Of a stretch of DNA of 64,000 bases, positions 17,049 to 24,187 are shown piece after piece (position 1 is the stretch's first letter; the number at the start of each line of letters is the position of its first letter). A model generated the notes under the pieces. The model was not told where the DNA came from. It was given only the letters and a program-made list of their open reading frames with translations, and ran no database searches. Made by a program: the position numbers and the translations under genes. This stretch comes from Rathayibacter rathayi (GTDB taxonomy: Bacteria > Actinomycetota > Actinomycetes > Actinomycetales > Microbacteriaceae): assembly GCF_004011095.1 (NCBI RefSeq), contig NZ_CP028129.1:2790001-2854000 (forward strand), in the 5' to 3' direction.

Positions 17049-17588
17049 TCAGACCTCGGTGATCTCGACGGTCTCGATCACGACATCGTCGAGCGGCTTG
17101 TCACGGCCGTCCGTCGGAACCGCCGAGAGCGCCTGCACAAGCTTCTTCGACTCCTCGTCGACGACCGCACCGAAGATCGTGTGCTTGCCCTGGAGCCAGG
17201 TGGTCGGCGCCACGGTGATAAAGAACTGCGAGCCGTTCGTGCCGCGTCCCGCCTGCTTGCCGGCGTTCGCCATCGCGAGGATGTAGGGCTGGGTGAAGTC
17301 GAGCTCGGGGTTGATCTCGTCGTCGAACTGGTAGCCCGGGCCGCCGATGCCCTGACCGAGCGGGTCACCGCCCTGGAGCATGAAGTCGGGGATGATGCGG
17401 TGGAAGAGCGTGCCGTTGTAGAGCGGCTCCTTCGTCTTCGCGCCCGTGGCGGGGTGGGTCCACTCAATGTCACCGGTCGCGAGACCGACGAAGTTGCGGA
17501 CCGTCTGGGGAGCATGATTCCCGTAGAGGTTGACGACGATGTCGCCCTTGTTGGTGTGGAACGTCGCGACTGCGGTGTGCAAAGGCAT
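17049..17588 (-). CDS. ppiA: Cyclophilin-type peptidyl-prolyl cis-trans isomerase
   Basis: This 179-residue cyclophilin has the canonical segments YNGTLFHRIIPDFMLQGGDPLGQG, GTNGSQFFITVAPTTWLQGKHTIFG and VVDEESKKLV. There is no signal peptide, so it is expected in the cytoplasm. It catalyses proline isomerisation during folding. The position near gyrA and crgA matches ppiA of other Actinobacteria. A strong terminator follows. Confidence 0.96.
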   Translation of the reverse strand: MPLHTAVATFHTNKGDIVVNLYGNHAPQTVRNFVGLATGDIEWTHPATGAKTKEPLYNGTLFHRIIPDFMLQGGDPLGQGIGGPGYQFDDEINPELDFTQPYILAMANAGKQAGRGTNGSQFFITVAPTTWLQGKHTIFGAVVDEESKKLVQALSAVPTDGRDKPLDDVVIETVEITEV

Positions 17589-17722
17589 GCTCGGATTCTC
17601 GCACAGCGCGTCCGTAGGCCCCTACAACGCACGGTGTCAATGCGCTGGGTGCGCGATGCGGACGCGGATCGATGAGTGGCAGTATTGACGAGTTCGCTGC
17701 TCGTAGCCGATGGAGGACCAAC

Positions 17723-18283
17723 ATGGGTCTGTCACGTAAGCACAAGAAGGACCTCAAGCGTCTTCGTAAGAACGTTGAGGCGGTGTGGAGCGAGCAGCAA
17801 GAGGTGCTGTCGCACGCGGCCTCCGTTCTCGAGAAGAGCCGCCGTCACGCGGCCAAGTACGCGAAGAAGGAGGTCGTGCCGCTGGTCAAGGACACGTACA
17901 ACTCCCGCGTGAAGCCTGTCTACGACAACGGCCTCTCCGCCGTCGAGGGCACGTACTCGTCGGCCCGCGATGCCTACAAGCACCGGGTCCTCCCGACTTT
18001 CGCTGCTGTCGGGGGTACCGCCGCGGCCGCGTTCGAGGCCGCGAAGGACTCGAAGAACCGCGCGAAGCTCGGCGAAATCTCGAAGGCGCGCTGGCAGGAA
18101 CTCACCACTCCTCCGAAGAAGAAGAACAGGGTCGGCACCGTCTTCGCGATCGGCGCCGCACTCGTCGCCGTCGGAGGCATCGGCTACGCCGTCTGGCAGA
18201 CCTTCCGTGCCGACGACGAGCTGTGGGTCGCCGAGGACGAGCCGCAGAGCGCCGCGCAGGACGCGGCCTCGACCGCTTCCTGA
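17723..18283 (+). CDS. Basic single-pass membrane protein of unknown function
   Basis: This 186-residue protein starts at ATG 17723 with GGAGGA upstream. It opens with a strongly basic stretch (MGLSRKHKKDLKRLRKNVE) and a helical region with regularly spaced Lys/Glu. A membrane helix at about 140-162 (VGTVFAIGAALVAVGGIGYAVWQTF) is followed by an acidic tail (DDELWVAEDEPQ). The amphipathic, possibly coiled N-terminal part suggests a membrane-tethered scaffold or nucleic-acid-binding protein. I do not recognise the family. It is divergent from ppiA. Confidence 0.75.
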   Translation: MGLSRKHKKDLKRLRKNVEAVWSEQQEVLSHAASVLEKSRRHAAKYAKKEVVPLVKDTYNSRVKPVYDNGLSAVEGTYSSARDAYKHRVLPTFAAVGGTAAAAFEAAKDSKNRAKLGEISKARWQELTTPPKKKNRVGTVFAIGAALVAVGGIGYAVWQTFRADDELWVAEDEPQSAAQDAASTAS

Positions 18284-18297
18284 CGTTCCTGTCGGAC

Positions 18298-18325
18298 GAG
18301 CCGGACCCCCGCGCGGGTCCGGCTC
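18298..18325 (+). terminator. Hairpin terminator between the membrane protein and the NUDIX gene
   Basis: An 11-bp perfect stem (GAGCCGGACCC / GGGTCCGGCTC, 6-nt loop) is followed by a weak T-containing tract (CTTCCTGTG). It lies 14 bp after a stop codon and ends 28 bp before the next start, so some readthrough or a promoter overlapping it is possible. Confidence 0.7.
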
Positions 18326-18353
18326 CTTCCTGTGCCCGGGTTACGCTTCTCCG

Positions 18354-18782
18354 ATGGATATCCGGGTCGCCGCGTACGGCGTGATCATCGACAGCGAGCG
18401 GATGCTGCTCGCACACTGGAGCCAAGACCCGTGGTCGGCATGGACTTTGCCGGGCGGTGGGATCAATGAGGGCGAGTCGCCCGCCGACGCCGCGGTCCGC
18501 GAGATCTTCGAGGAGACGGGCTACGGCGCTGAACTCGAGGCGCTCATCGGGGTCGACTCGCACGTCATTCCCGCGCACCGTCGCAGCGAGCCCGAAGCCG
18601 GTCCGCTGCACGCCATCCGCATCGTATACCGCGCCCGCGTCGTGAGTGGCGAGCTCACCCACGAAGTCGACGGATCCACGGACGCCGCCGCCTGGTTCCC
18701 CCTCGGTGACATCGAAGAACTGGAGCGCGTCGAACTCATTGATGCGGCGCTCACCATGAACGAGGCCTGGCTCCTGCGCTGA
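18354..18782 (+). CDS. NUDIX hydrolase
   Basis: This 142-residue protein has the Nudix box GGGINEGESPADAAVREIFEETG at about residues 36-58, matching Gx5Ex7REUxEEx(G). It starts with the usual beta strands MDIRVAAYGVIIDSERMLLAHW. It should hydrolyse a nucleoside-diphosphate-linked substrate, which the sequence does not reveal. The ATG at 18354 was chosen because the fold starts there. The hydrolase marks the left border of the accessory island. Confidence 0.88.
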   Translation: MDIRVAAYGVIIDSERMLLAHWSQDPWSAWTLPGGGINEGESPADAAVREIFEETGYGAELEALIGVDSHVIPAHRRSEPEAGPLHAIRIVYRARVVSGELTHEVDGSTDAAAWFPLGDIEELERVELIDAALTMNEAWLLR

Positions 18783-19109
18783 GCCAACCGCACGGCACGC
18801 AGCCGCGGATCCCGCCGAGGGGCTTAAGCGTCCGTCTCACCGGCGCTCCCCCTCATGATCGTCGAACTCTCCACCTCCGCTCCGTGCTCTAGCGAGCTTT
18901 CGATATCGTTCCCGCTGCCGAGATCCGTGAGTTCGATGTCGCTTCCATCTCAGCGCGGCCGAGGCGGCAGCCATCCGCTCGACCCTGGCCGTGATCGTGA
19001 GCAGGACTGACGGCGAAGTGGCCTTCCGCGCACGAGGTACAAGCTGGTAGACGCTGAAATCCTGCAGGCGGATTGGCACCCTTCGCACTCGTCAAGGTAG
19101 TGTTGACAC
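18783..19109. other. Intergenic region with no recognised gene
   Basis: This 327-bp stretch has short open frames on the minus strand but no family-like sequence or ribosome site. Its last bases, GTGTTGACACATG, contain a small inverted repeat (GTGT/ACAC) and a TTGACA-like hexamer at the start of the next gene. They could be its operator or a leaderless promoter element. Confidence 0.4.
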
Positions 19110-19733
19110 ATGCTGGAAACCGTGTCAGAGCAGGCGCATCGGCTTTACCGAAGCGTCGGAGAGGTACTCGCGCTTCCGGTGCTCCAGGAGACCGCGCGAC
19201 CGCTCGACACCGTCGCGGCTGCGCAGGCGATCAGTGAGCAGGCAAGCCGACTATTGGCCACCGCTGTCAACGCCGCGCGTCGGGACGGCATCACATGGCA
19301 GCAGATTGGAGAGGTGCTCGGCGTCAGCAGACAGGCGGCCTTTCAACGCTTCAGCCACTCCATCCCCGCCGCGTCGAACGTCTCGAGCGAGACGCGCGCC
19401 GCGGAAGCACGGGTTGAACCAGCGGTCATCGAGCGTGCAGCAACGGCCATCGATCACCTCGTGAGTGGAGAGTGGCAGGCCGTCGTAGACGAATTCGATG
19501 ACGCTCTGCGCGAGAGCGTCACTGCGGACGGATTGGCGGCGGCGTGGTCGAAGATCATCTCCGCCGCGGGGACGTTCGACCGCAGAGCGGGGACCGAGGC
19601 GGTCCGGGCTTTACGGCTGATCGTCACGAATACACGACTCGTCTTCGAGCACGACGAATGCACCGCACGCCTTGTTTTTCGTGACGACGGCCGCATCACG
19701 GGGCTGTTCATCCTCGCCGGATCGCCTTCATGA
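19110..19733 (+). CDS. HTH regulator with DUF3887-like C-terminal domain
   Basis: This 207-residue protein has a helix-turn-helix at about residues 60-90 (DGITWQQIGEVLGVSRQAAFQRFSH). Its C-terminal alpha-beta domain (about 115-207) has the SGEWQAVVDEFDDALRESVTADGLAAAWSKI pattern of DUF3887 proteins. This kind of gene often precedes small ABC transporters. The stop overlaps the ATPase start (ATGA), so the two are co-translated and the protein probably controls the transporter. The start at 19110 lies 3 bp after a TTGACA-like motif, so the transcript may be leaderless or start further upstream. Confidence 0.8.
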   Translation: MLETVSEQAHRLYRSVGEVLALPVLQETARPLDTVAAAQAISEQASRLLATAVNAARRDGITWQQIGEVLGVSRQAAFQRFSHSIPAASNVSSETRAAEARVEPAVIERAATAIDHLVSGEWQAVVDEFDDALRESVTADGLAAAWSKIISAAGTFDRRAGTEAVRALRLIVTNTRLVFEHDECTARLVFRDDGRITGLFILAGSPS

Positions 19734-20431
19734 GCAGAGCATCGGAACGACTGATGCGCATGACGCCTAACCACGGTACGGACGGCAGTAACGGGGAACT
19801 CATGATCGACGTGCAGCAAGTGGTCGTCGCCGTGGACTCGGTGACACTGCTCCCTCCGACGAGCGTGCGAGTCAAGGCAGGTGAGATCGTGGTCGTTCGG
19901 GGTAAGAACGGCGCGGGCAAGTCGACGCTGCTGAAGGTGCTCACCGGTGTGCGCTCACCCACCGGCGGAACCGTGACGGTCGGTGGTGAGCCGGTTTCCC
20001 GCCGCAACCGGGCTTTCCGACGTCGAGTAGCCTCCCTCATCTCTCTCCCACCACTGGCACCAGACCTCACAGTGGAGGACCACGTCAGGCTTGTCGCTGC
20101 GACGTGGTTCGACGAGTCAGCAGACGCAGAACGCTCCGCATCGGACGCGCTAGGCGCACTCGCTCTCGACGGATTGCTCCACCGGTTTCCGCACGAGCTG
20201 TCCTCGGGGCAACAGCAGCTGTTCGCCCTCGCCCTCGTGGTAGCGCGGCCGTTCGAGGTGCTCGTGCTCGACGAACCGGAACAGCGTCTCGACGATGAGC
20301 GCCTCGCACTCGTGGGGGATCTGCTCGACAAGCGTCGAACTGACGGCGTCGCCATCGTCATCGCGACCCACAGCGCCGCGCTCACGGATCGTCTCGCCGA
20401 CCGCGTCCTCGACCTGGATCACCCGAAGTGA
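19730..20431 (+). CDS. ABC transporter ATP-binding protein
   Basis: This 233-residue ATPase has Walker A (RGKNGAGKSTLLK), a Q-loop region (ASLISLPPLAP), signature LSSGQQQLFALALV, Walker B (FEVLVLDEPEQRLDDE) and the H-loop ATHSAAL. The sequence is typical of exporters for peptides or drugs. It overlaps the regulator upstream and the permease downstream (GTGA). It could serve the RiPP cluster 3 kb away, or be unrelated. An insertion element now separates them. Confidence 0.9.
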   Translation: MSRASERLMRMTPNHGTDGSNGELMIDVQQVVVAVDSVTLLPPTSVRVKAGEIVVVRGKNGAGKSTLLKVLTGVRSPTGGTVTVGGEPVSRRNRAFRRRVASLISLPPLAPDLTVEDHVRLVAATWFDESADAERSASDALGALALDGLLHRFPHELSSGQQQLFALALVVARPFEVLVLDEPEQRLDDERLALVGDLLDKRRTDGVAIVIATHSAALTDRLADRVLDLDHPK

Positions 20432-21924
20432 CCTCCCGCCTCGCATCGGCAACCGGTATCTGGCGCGCGCGGCAACCTCGGGCGGCCGGTGATCGTGCGT
20501 ACATCGCGTATTCGCTGGTGCTGCTCGTGCTCGTCGTCGTGATGCCCGTGGTGCGCGCCGCGTGGCTCGCCGTGACGACGCCAGAGGCCGCCAGCACACT
20601 GACCGGCTCGGATGCGACGGTGATCGCCGCCATCGCCGTCTTCGCACTCTGGGCCGCCGCGCTCGTCACCGGACGGAGCCGCGGGCCAGCCGTCGCACCT
20701 CCTTTCCTCACCTACGCCCTGACGGAGAGCGACCTGCCACGGCGCGAGGTCTTCCATTCGCGCGTCGTGCTGGCGATCGTCGTCGCAACCGTCGCGAGCG
20801 GGGGCATCGCCGTCTTCTTCGGCGCAGCACTCGGCACGGTCGGCCTCCTGACTCCACCGAGCGTGATCGGTTTTAGCATCCGCGGCGTGCTCATCGGGAC
20901 GATCAGTGCGGTGTGCTGGCTGAGCGGAGAAGCCGCTCGCACGGCATCCGCGGTCTTCGCCGGTGTCCTGATCGCCGCCGCCACGCTCGGAATCGTCGGC
21001 CTCAATTCCGGACTGGTCGTCGCCCACATGTCGAGCTGGGCCTGGGCATCGGCCACTACTGACGTGCCCGCGATCGCCGTCCTCGCCGCACTCTCCGCGG
21101 GAGGTCTCCTCGCGGCGCCAACACTGCTCGACCGGATCAGCGAACCAACGCTCACGGCGCAGTCCGCCCGCTGGAACGTCGCGATCGCGCATGCGGTGAG
21201 TCTCGACTTCACCGCTGTATCGGAGTCGTACCAAGCCCGGCCCTCCATCGGGCGTCGGTTCCGCGCAGTGGTCTACGGCGCGAATCCAGTCAACCTCGTC
21301 CTCGTCCGTGACACGATCGGTGCCCTGCGTACCCCCCTGCGTGCGGTGAGTGGGGCCCTGACGATCGTCGGATCGGGCGTCCTCCTTGTTGCAGCGGCAG
21401 CGGCCCCCGGCGCCGCTCCGCTGCTTGGGGCGTTTGCCGCGGCATTGCTCTATGTCGGGTCCGGTGCATTCAGCCGTGGCCTCCAGCACATCAGCCAGGT
21501 CTCCCGCGCACAGCCTCTGTACGGCATCAGCGATGGCGTGCTCATCGTCCTGCACACCATCTTCCCGGTACTCATCACGGTGGTCATCATGGTGGCGACG
21601 ACGATCAACATCAGTCTGGTGCTTGTGCCCGGCGCGACGACATCACTGTGGTGGGGCTCCGTCGCTCTGCCGGTCGTGGTCGTCGCCGCCCGAGTCAGCA
21701 ACGCGCTGCGCGGACCATCGCCCATCTTCCTCATGATGCCGGCACCGTCGGCACTCGGTGATCCGATGCCATTGATTCGGGTGCTGTGGGCCCTCGACGC
21801 TCCGCTGCTCGCCGTCGTGGCTGGCATCGCGGTGACAGCCGGACTGCCAGGCGTGGGTGGCTTGGTGGCAGTGTCCATCATTATCGCCCTGTCTCTGCTC
21901 GTCCGGTGGCTGCGTCGGGCCTGA
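20428..21924 (+). CDS. Large ABC-type permease (DUF6297-like)
   Basis: This 498-residue polytopic protein has roughly 12 hydrophobic segments and begins at GTG 20428 overlapping the ATPase stop. It has no domain I can name with certainty. By arrangement it is the membrane partner of the ATPase, like the large permeases found with single ATPases in actinobacterial peptide or immunity loci. A GGCC-GAGT / ACTC-GGCC hairpin follows the stop. Substrate and direction are unknown. Confidence 0.75.
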   Translation: MTSRLASATGIWRARQPRAAGDRAYIAYSLVLLVLVVVMPVVRAAWLAVTTPEAASTLTGSDATVIAAIAVFALWAAALVTGRSRGPAVAPPFLTYALTESDLPRREVFHSRVVLAIVVATVASGGIAVFFGAALGTVGLLTPPSVIGFSIRGVLIGTISAVCWLSGEAARTASAVFAGVLIAAATLGIVGLNSGLVVAHMSSWAWASATTDVPAIAVLAALSAGGLLAAPTLLDRISEPTLTAQSARWNVAIAHAVSLDFTAVSESYQARPSIGRRFRAVVYGANPVNLVLVRDTIGALRTPLRAVSGALTIVGSGVLLVAAAAAPGAAPLLGAFAAALLYVGSGAFSRGLQHISQVSRAQPLYGISDGVLIVLHTIFPVLITVVIMVATTINISLVLVPGATTSLWWGSVALPVVVVAARVSNALRGPSPIFLMMPAPSALGDPMPLIRVLWALDAPLLAVVAGIAVTAGLPGVGGLVAVSIIIALSLLVRWLRRA

Positions 21925-22010
21925 GTCGGGATGAAAAAACTCGGGCCAAATAAACACAAGGGCTGGACAGGCCGGTGTACCTCAGCTATCCTACGGGACA
22001 CAACGAGCGA

Positions 22011-22076
22011 CCGAACGGAGCCGAACGGAGACCGAACGGATCGGTACCGAACGGTCGGTTTAGTGGGCGAACGGAC
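22011..22076. repeat. Iterated CCGAACGG motif
   Basis: CCGAACGG occurs at 22011, 22021, 22032 and 22047, and a fifth GCGAACGGA-type copy at about 22067. The first spacings are 10, 11 and 15 bp, close to helical turns. The arrangement looks like an array of regulator-binding sites or a small slipped repeat. Confidence 0.6.
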
Positions 22077-22403
22077 GCCGGCAGCTCGGCCCTGAGGAAA
22101 AGCGTGGCCGGAGGGTGGTCGATCGAAACCGTGGCTGTTGGGCGGAGAGGAGTGCCTTTCAGGATCTGAGAGGTGCGACGAACTCGTGAGCATCGCACGT
22201 AACAGCGTCGTTCGCCAGCGCGCCATCGCTTTATTCGAGCCGCCACGTCCCAGCGGTCGACTCCACGCAATACCGGTGATCGAAACCGACCATTTTCGCG
22301 CGCAGACAGCAATGCCAGTGGCAAGATCACCTATCTCTGGCACTTTTATTTTACGGTGCACCCGCTAGAACTCACCAGCCACCTCCTCGACGAGGTACAC
22401 CAC

Positions 22404-22411
22404 GCCGGAAC
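22404..22411. other. Left arm of a hairpin interrupted by the IS element
   Basis: GCCGGAAC here pairs perfectly with GTTCCGGC at 23328-23335. Removing the element and one ATT duplication restores GCCGGAAC-GATT-GTTCCGGC, an 8-bp stem with a 4-nt loop. Confidence 0.8.
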
Positions 22412-22415
22412 GATT

Positions 22416-22431
22416 GAGGCTTATGCAAAAT
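22416..22431 (+). repeat. Left terminal inverted repeat of the IS element
   Basis: GAGGCTTATGCAAAAT, matching the right end over all 16 bases. It is preceded by the ATT target duplication at 22413-22415. Confidence 0.9.
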
Positions 22432-22539
22432 ACGATTGATCGAGATGGATTTGCGCGTGTCGGTCAAGACTAACACCGGCTGATCCGCTTTGATTGAAGA
22501 GCAGCCTTTAACAGAAACTCTTCGCAAAGGAACCAGCCG

Positions 22540-23319
22540 GTGCGCACACAGTCTACTACGGGAATGACGGCCGAGCACTACGCGATCCTCGCCGAACGGA
22601 TCGAGAACGAGTTCATGTGGCGTCGGCGGCGAGGACGTCCGCGCAGACTTTCCCTCGAGGGAGCATTGCGGGTCACTCTTCTCTATTATCGCCAGAATGT
22701 GACCGAGCAGTTGATCGCTGATGTGGTCGGTGTCAGTCAGTCGACCGTGTCGCGAACGATCGCGTCGGTTGAGGCGATGCTCAATGTCGTGATAGACGAC
22801 GAGCAACCGGACGTCGAGGCCGCGCTCCGCGGGACAACGGCCGTCATCGACGGCACGCTCCTGCCGTGCTGGTCCTGGTCGGACGCGCCAGAGCTGTACT
22901 CCGGGAAACACATGACCACGGGGCACAACTGCCAGGTCCTCGCCGATCTCTCCGGTCGGTTGATCCACATTTCGGATCCGATCGCGGGCAAGCATCACGA
23001 TGCCCACGCGTTTCGAGAAACCGGGTTGGCCGACACCGTTAACCTCTCGAACACGCTGGCCGACAAAGGCTACCAAGGCACCGGAATGGTCATACCAATA
23101 AAGAAGAGGCCAAGCGAAGAACATCTGCCAAATTACGCCAAACACCACAATCGCTTCGTGAACACCCACCGCTACGTGATCGAGAGAACAATTGCTAGCA
23201 TCAAGACCTGGCGGATATTCCACACCGACTACCGGCGGCCACTGCGCACCTTCCGAGACGCCTTCAACGCCGTCCGCGGACTCATCTTTTTCACTCGGCA
23301 AAAAACCAATTTTGCATAA
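22540..23319 (+). CDS. IS5-family transposase (DDE_Tnp_4 type)
   Basis: This 259-residue transposase has an N-terminal HTH (VTEQLIADVVGVSQSTVSRTI) and a DDE core with acidic residues in AVIDGTLLPCW, LADKGYQG and YVIERTIASIKTWR. The GTG at 22540 follows AAAGGAA. The frame is uninterrupted and ends at TAA within the right inverted repeat. It should catalyse cut-and-paste movement of the element. Confidence 0.93.
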   Translation: MRTQSTTGMTAEHYAILAERIENEFMWRRRRGRPRRLSLEGALRVTLLYYRQNVTEQLIADVVGVSQSTVSRTIASVEAMLNVVIDDEQPDVEAALRGTTAVIDGTLLPCWSWSDAPELYSGKHMTTGHNCQVLADLSGRLIHISDPIAGKHHDAHAFRETGLADTVNLSNTLADKGYQGTGMVIPIKKRPSEEHLPNYAKHHNRFVNTHRYVIERTIASIKTWRIFHTDYRRPLRTFRDAFNAVRGLIFFTRQKTNFA

Positions 23320-23324
23320 GCCTC
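23309..23324 (-). repeat. Right terminal inverted repeat of the IS element
   Basis: ATTTTGCATAAGCCTC, the exact complement of the left end, followed by the ATT duplication (23325-23327). It contains the transposase stop codon. Confidence 0.9.
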
Positions 23325-23327
23325 ATT

Positions 23328-23335
23328 GTTCCGGC
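23328..23335. other. Right arm of the interrupted hairpin
   Basis: GTTCCGGC, the exact partner of 22404-22411. It lies 20 bp upstream of the precursor peptide start, just before its ribosome site (AAAGGGAAG). Confidence 0.8.
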
Positions 23336-23355
23336 ACACGAGAAAGGGAAGCCCG

Positions 23356-23520
23356 ATGACCAGTGAAGTCCTCGAAGTGCAGACATTCGCCAACTCGGCG
23401 CTGTGGTCCGTTGAGGCCGGCGCCCAGACAGATGGATCCATCCCGGCAATGACGACACCGACCGTCGTCGTCGCGACCGAATATGTCGTCGCGGGCAGCA
23501 CCATCTGCCTTATTTGCTAG
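23356..23520 (+). CDS. Linaridin-type RiPP precursor peptide (cypemycin-like)
   Basis: This 54-residue peptide starts at ATG 23356 with AAAGGGAAG upstream. The leader contains QTFANSAL, like the FAN motif of linaridin leaders, and ends in PAM, the residues I recall before the cypemycin core. The predicted core is 22 residues, the same length as cypemycin. It starts TTPTVVV and ends VVAGSTICLIC, against VIQGSTICLVC in cypemycin as I recall it. Cys19 and Cys22 are placed to form a C-terminal AviCys ring. Thr 1, 2, 4, 9 and 17 and Ser 16 are candidates for dehydration. The decarboxylase encoded four genes downstream supports the assignment. Lanthipeptide precursors with a similar ring are the alternative, but no lanthionine synthetase is present. 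Confidence 0.88.
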   Translation: MTSEVLEVQTFANSALWSVEAGAQTDGSIPAMTTPTVVVATEYVVAGSTICLIC

Positions 23521-23528
23521 GGCGAGCT

Positions 23529-23556
23529 GCTCTCCGCTCAGCATCGAGCGGAGAGC
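23529..23556 (+). terminator. Attenuator-like hairpin between precursor and processing genes
   Basis: A perfect 10-bp stem (GCTCTCCGCT / AGCGGAGAGC) with an 8-nt loop begins 9 bp after the precursor stop. No T-tract follows. Such hairpins often keep precursor mRNA in excess over enzyme mRNA in RiPP operons, by stabilisation or partial termination. Confidence 0.7.
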
Positions 23557-23596
23557 CTCATCGCCCCGCATTTCTCCCACGCCCAAGGCTCCTCAC

Positions 23597-24187
23597 ATGC
23601 TACTGCAACGTCTCCAACTCTCTCGACACATCACCGACGACCCAAGGCAACACGCTATAAACGCCACGATGGCGCCGATCGCGATCGGCCAAATTCTTGC
23701 ATCCGTCGAGGCCCTGAGCATCGGACGCCTCTATCGACGCGACGGACTGCTCCGCGGCGTGTCGGCGCGGGGTATGGCTCCCGGAACTTTCCGCCGTCGG
23801 CTCGCAACTGTGCTCGACGCGCCGGTCACCCCCAGGATCCTCGCATCGGTGAACCTCACGGCCTCGGTTGCCCTGCTGCTCGGGTACAACCGCAGGCCAA
23901 TACAGATCTGGGCGTCCACTATCATCGGCGCCTGTAACCGGCTCAACGAGATACGGACCCCCTATGGAAGGGATGGAGCCGATCAGATGACGGCCGTGAT
24001 CACCCAGTACCGCGCAATATCCGCGCTCATCCCTGATACAGACCGGTCCGACGACCTTTTTCTTCGTGCCGTGAACTTCCAATCCGGGCTCAGCTACTTT
24101 GTCTCGGGCCTCTCGAAGCTCTTCGGGTCGAGCTGGGTGCAGGGCGACGCGCTGGGCGAAATCGTGCAGACGCAGGCCTATGCGTAG
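23597..24187 (+). CDS. Membrane protein, N-terminal part of a split HTTM-like / LinH-type protein
   Basis: This 196-residue protein with several hydrophobic segments ends NFQSGLSYFVSGLSKLFGSSWVQGDALGEIVQTQAYA. The GLSKLFG-x-x-W-x-x-G-x-A segment resembles the middle of HTTM (vitamin-K-carboxylase-like) membrane domains. The domain then appears to continue in the next gene. Its stop TAG overlaps the next start in ATGCGTAG. Removing one T (24185) would join the two into one protein of about 590 residues, so this is either a natural split with coupled translation or a frameshift. Its place after the precursor and before a hydrolase-domain protein suggests a role in linaridin maturation. The ATG at 23597 has AAGG 8 bp upstream. 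Confidence 0.7.
   Translation: MLLQRLQLSRHITDDPRQHAINATMAPIAIGQILASVEALSIGRLYRRDGLLRGVSARGMAPGTFRRRLATVLDAPVTPRILASVNLTASVALLLGYNRRPIQIWASTIIGACNRLNEIRTPYGRDGADQMTAVITQYRAISALIPDTDRSDDLFLRAVNFQSGLSYFVSGLSKLFGSSWVQGDALGEIVQTQAYA

Larger units (their letters stand above)
21925..22415. other. Non-coding stretch between the ABC permease and the IS element
   Basis: About 490 bp without a convincing gene. It holds an iterated CCGAACGG motif (22011-22076), a short AT-rich island (TTTTATTTTACGG near 22343-22356) and, at its right end, the left half of the hairpin split by the insertion element. It is a likely place for the original promoter of the RiPP operon. Confidence 0.55.
22416..23324 (+). mobile_element. 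IS5-family insertion sequence, complete (909 bp)
   Basis: The element is bounded by perfect 16-bp terminal inverted repeats (GAGGCTTATGCAAAAT at the left end, its complement at the right end) and flanked by a 3-bp direct repeat ATT (22413-22415 and 23325-23327). It carries one intact DDE transposase whose stop codon lies inside the right repeat. A 3-bp A-N-T duplication is what I recall for the ISL2 subgroup of IS5. Intact ends, target duplication and transposase suggest a recent insertion. Confidence 0.9.

Noticed and set aside
21975..22169. Short frame encoding a repetitive RPNG-containing peptide, considered as a second RiPP precursor
   Set aside because: The repeats come from the CCGAACGG DNA motif. 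There is no ribosome site, leader motif or Cys-rich end.
22540..23319. Transposase as a broken or partial element
   Set aside because: The frame is continuous, DDE residues are visible, both inverted repeats are intact and a 3-bp duplication flanks the element.
23483..23596. N-terminal extension of the first membrane gene after the precursor
   Set aside because: It would overlap the precursor end and the 10-bp hairpin, and lacks a ribosome site. ATG 23597 is better supported.
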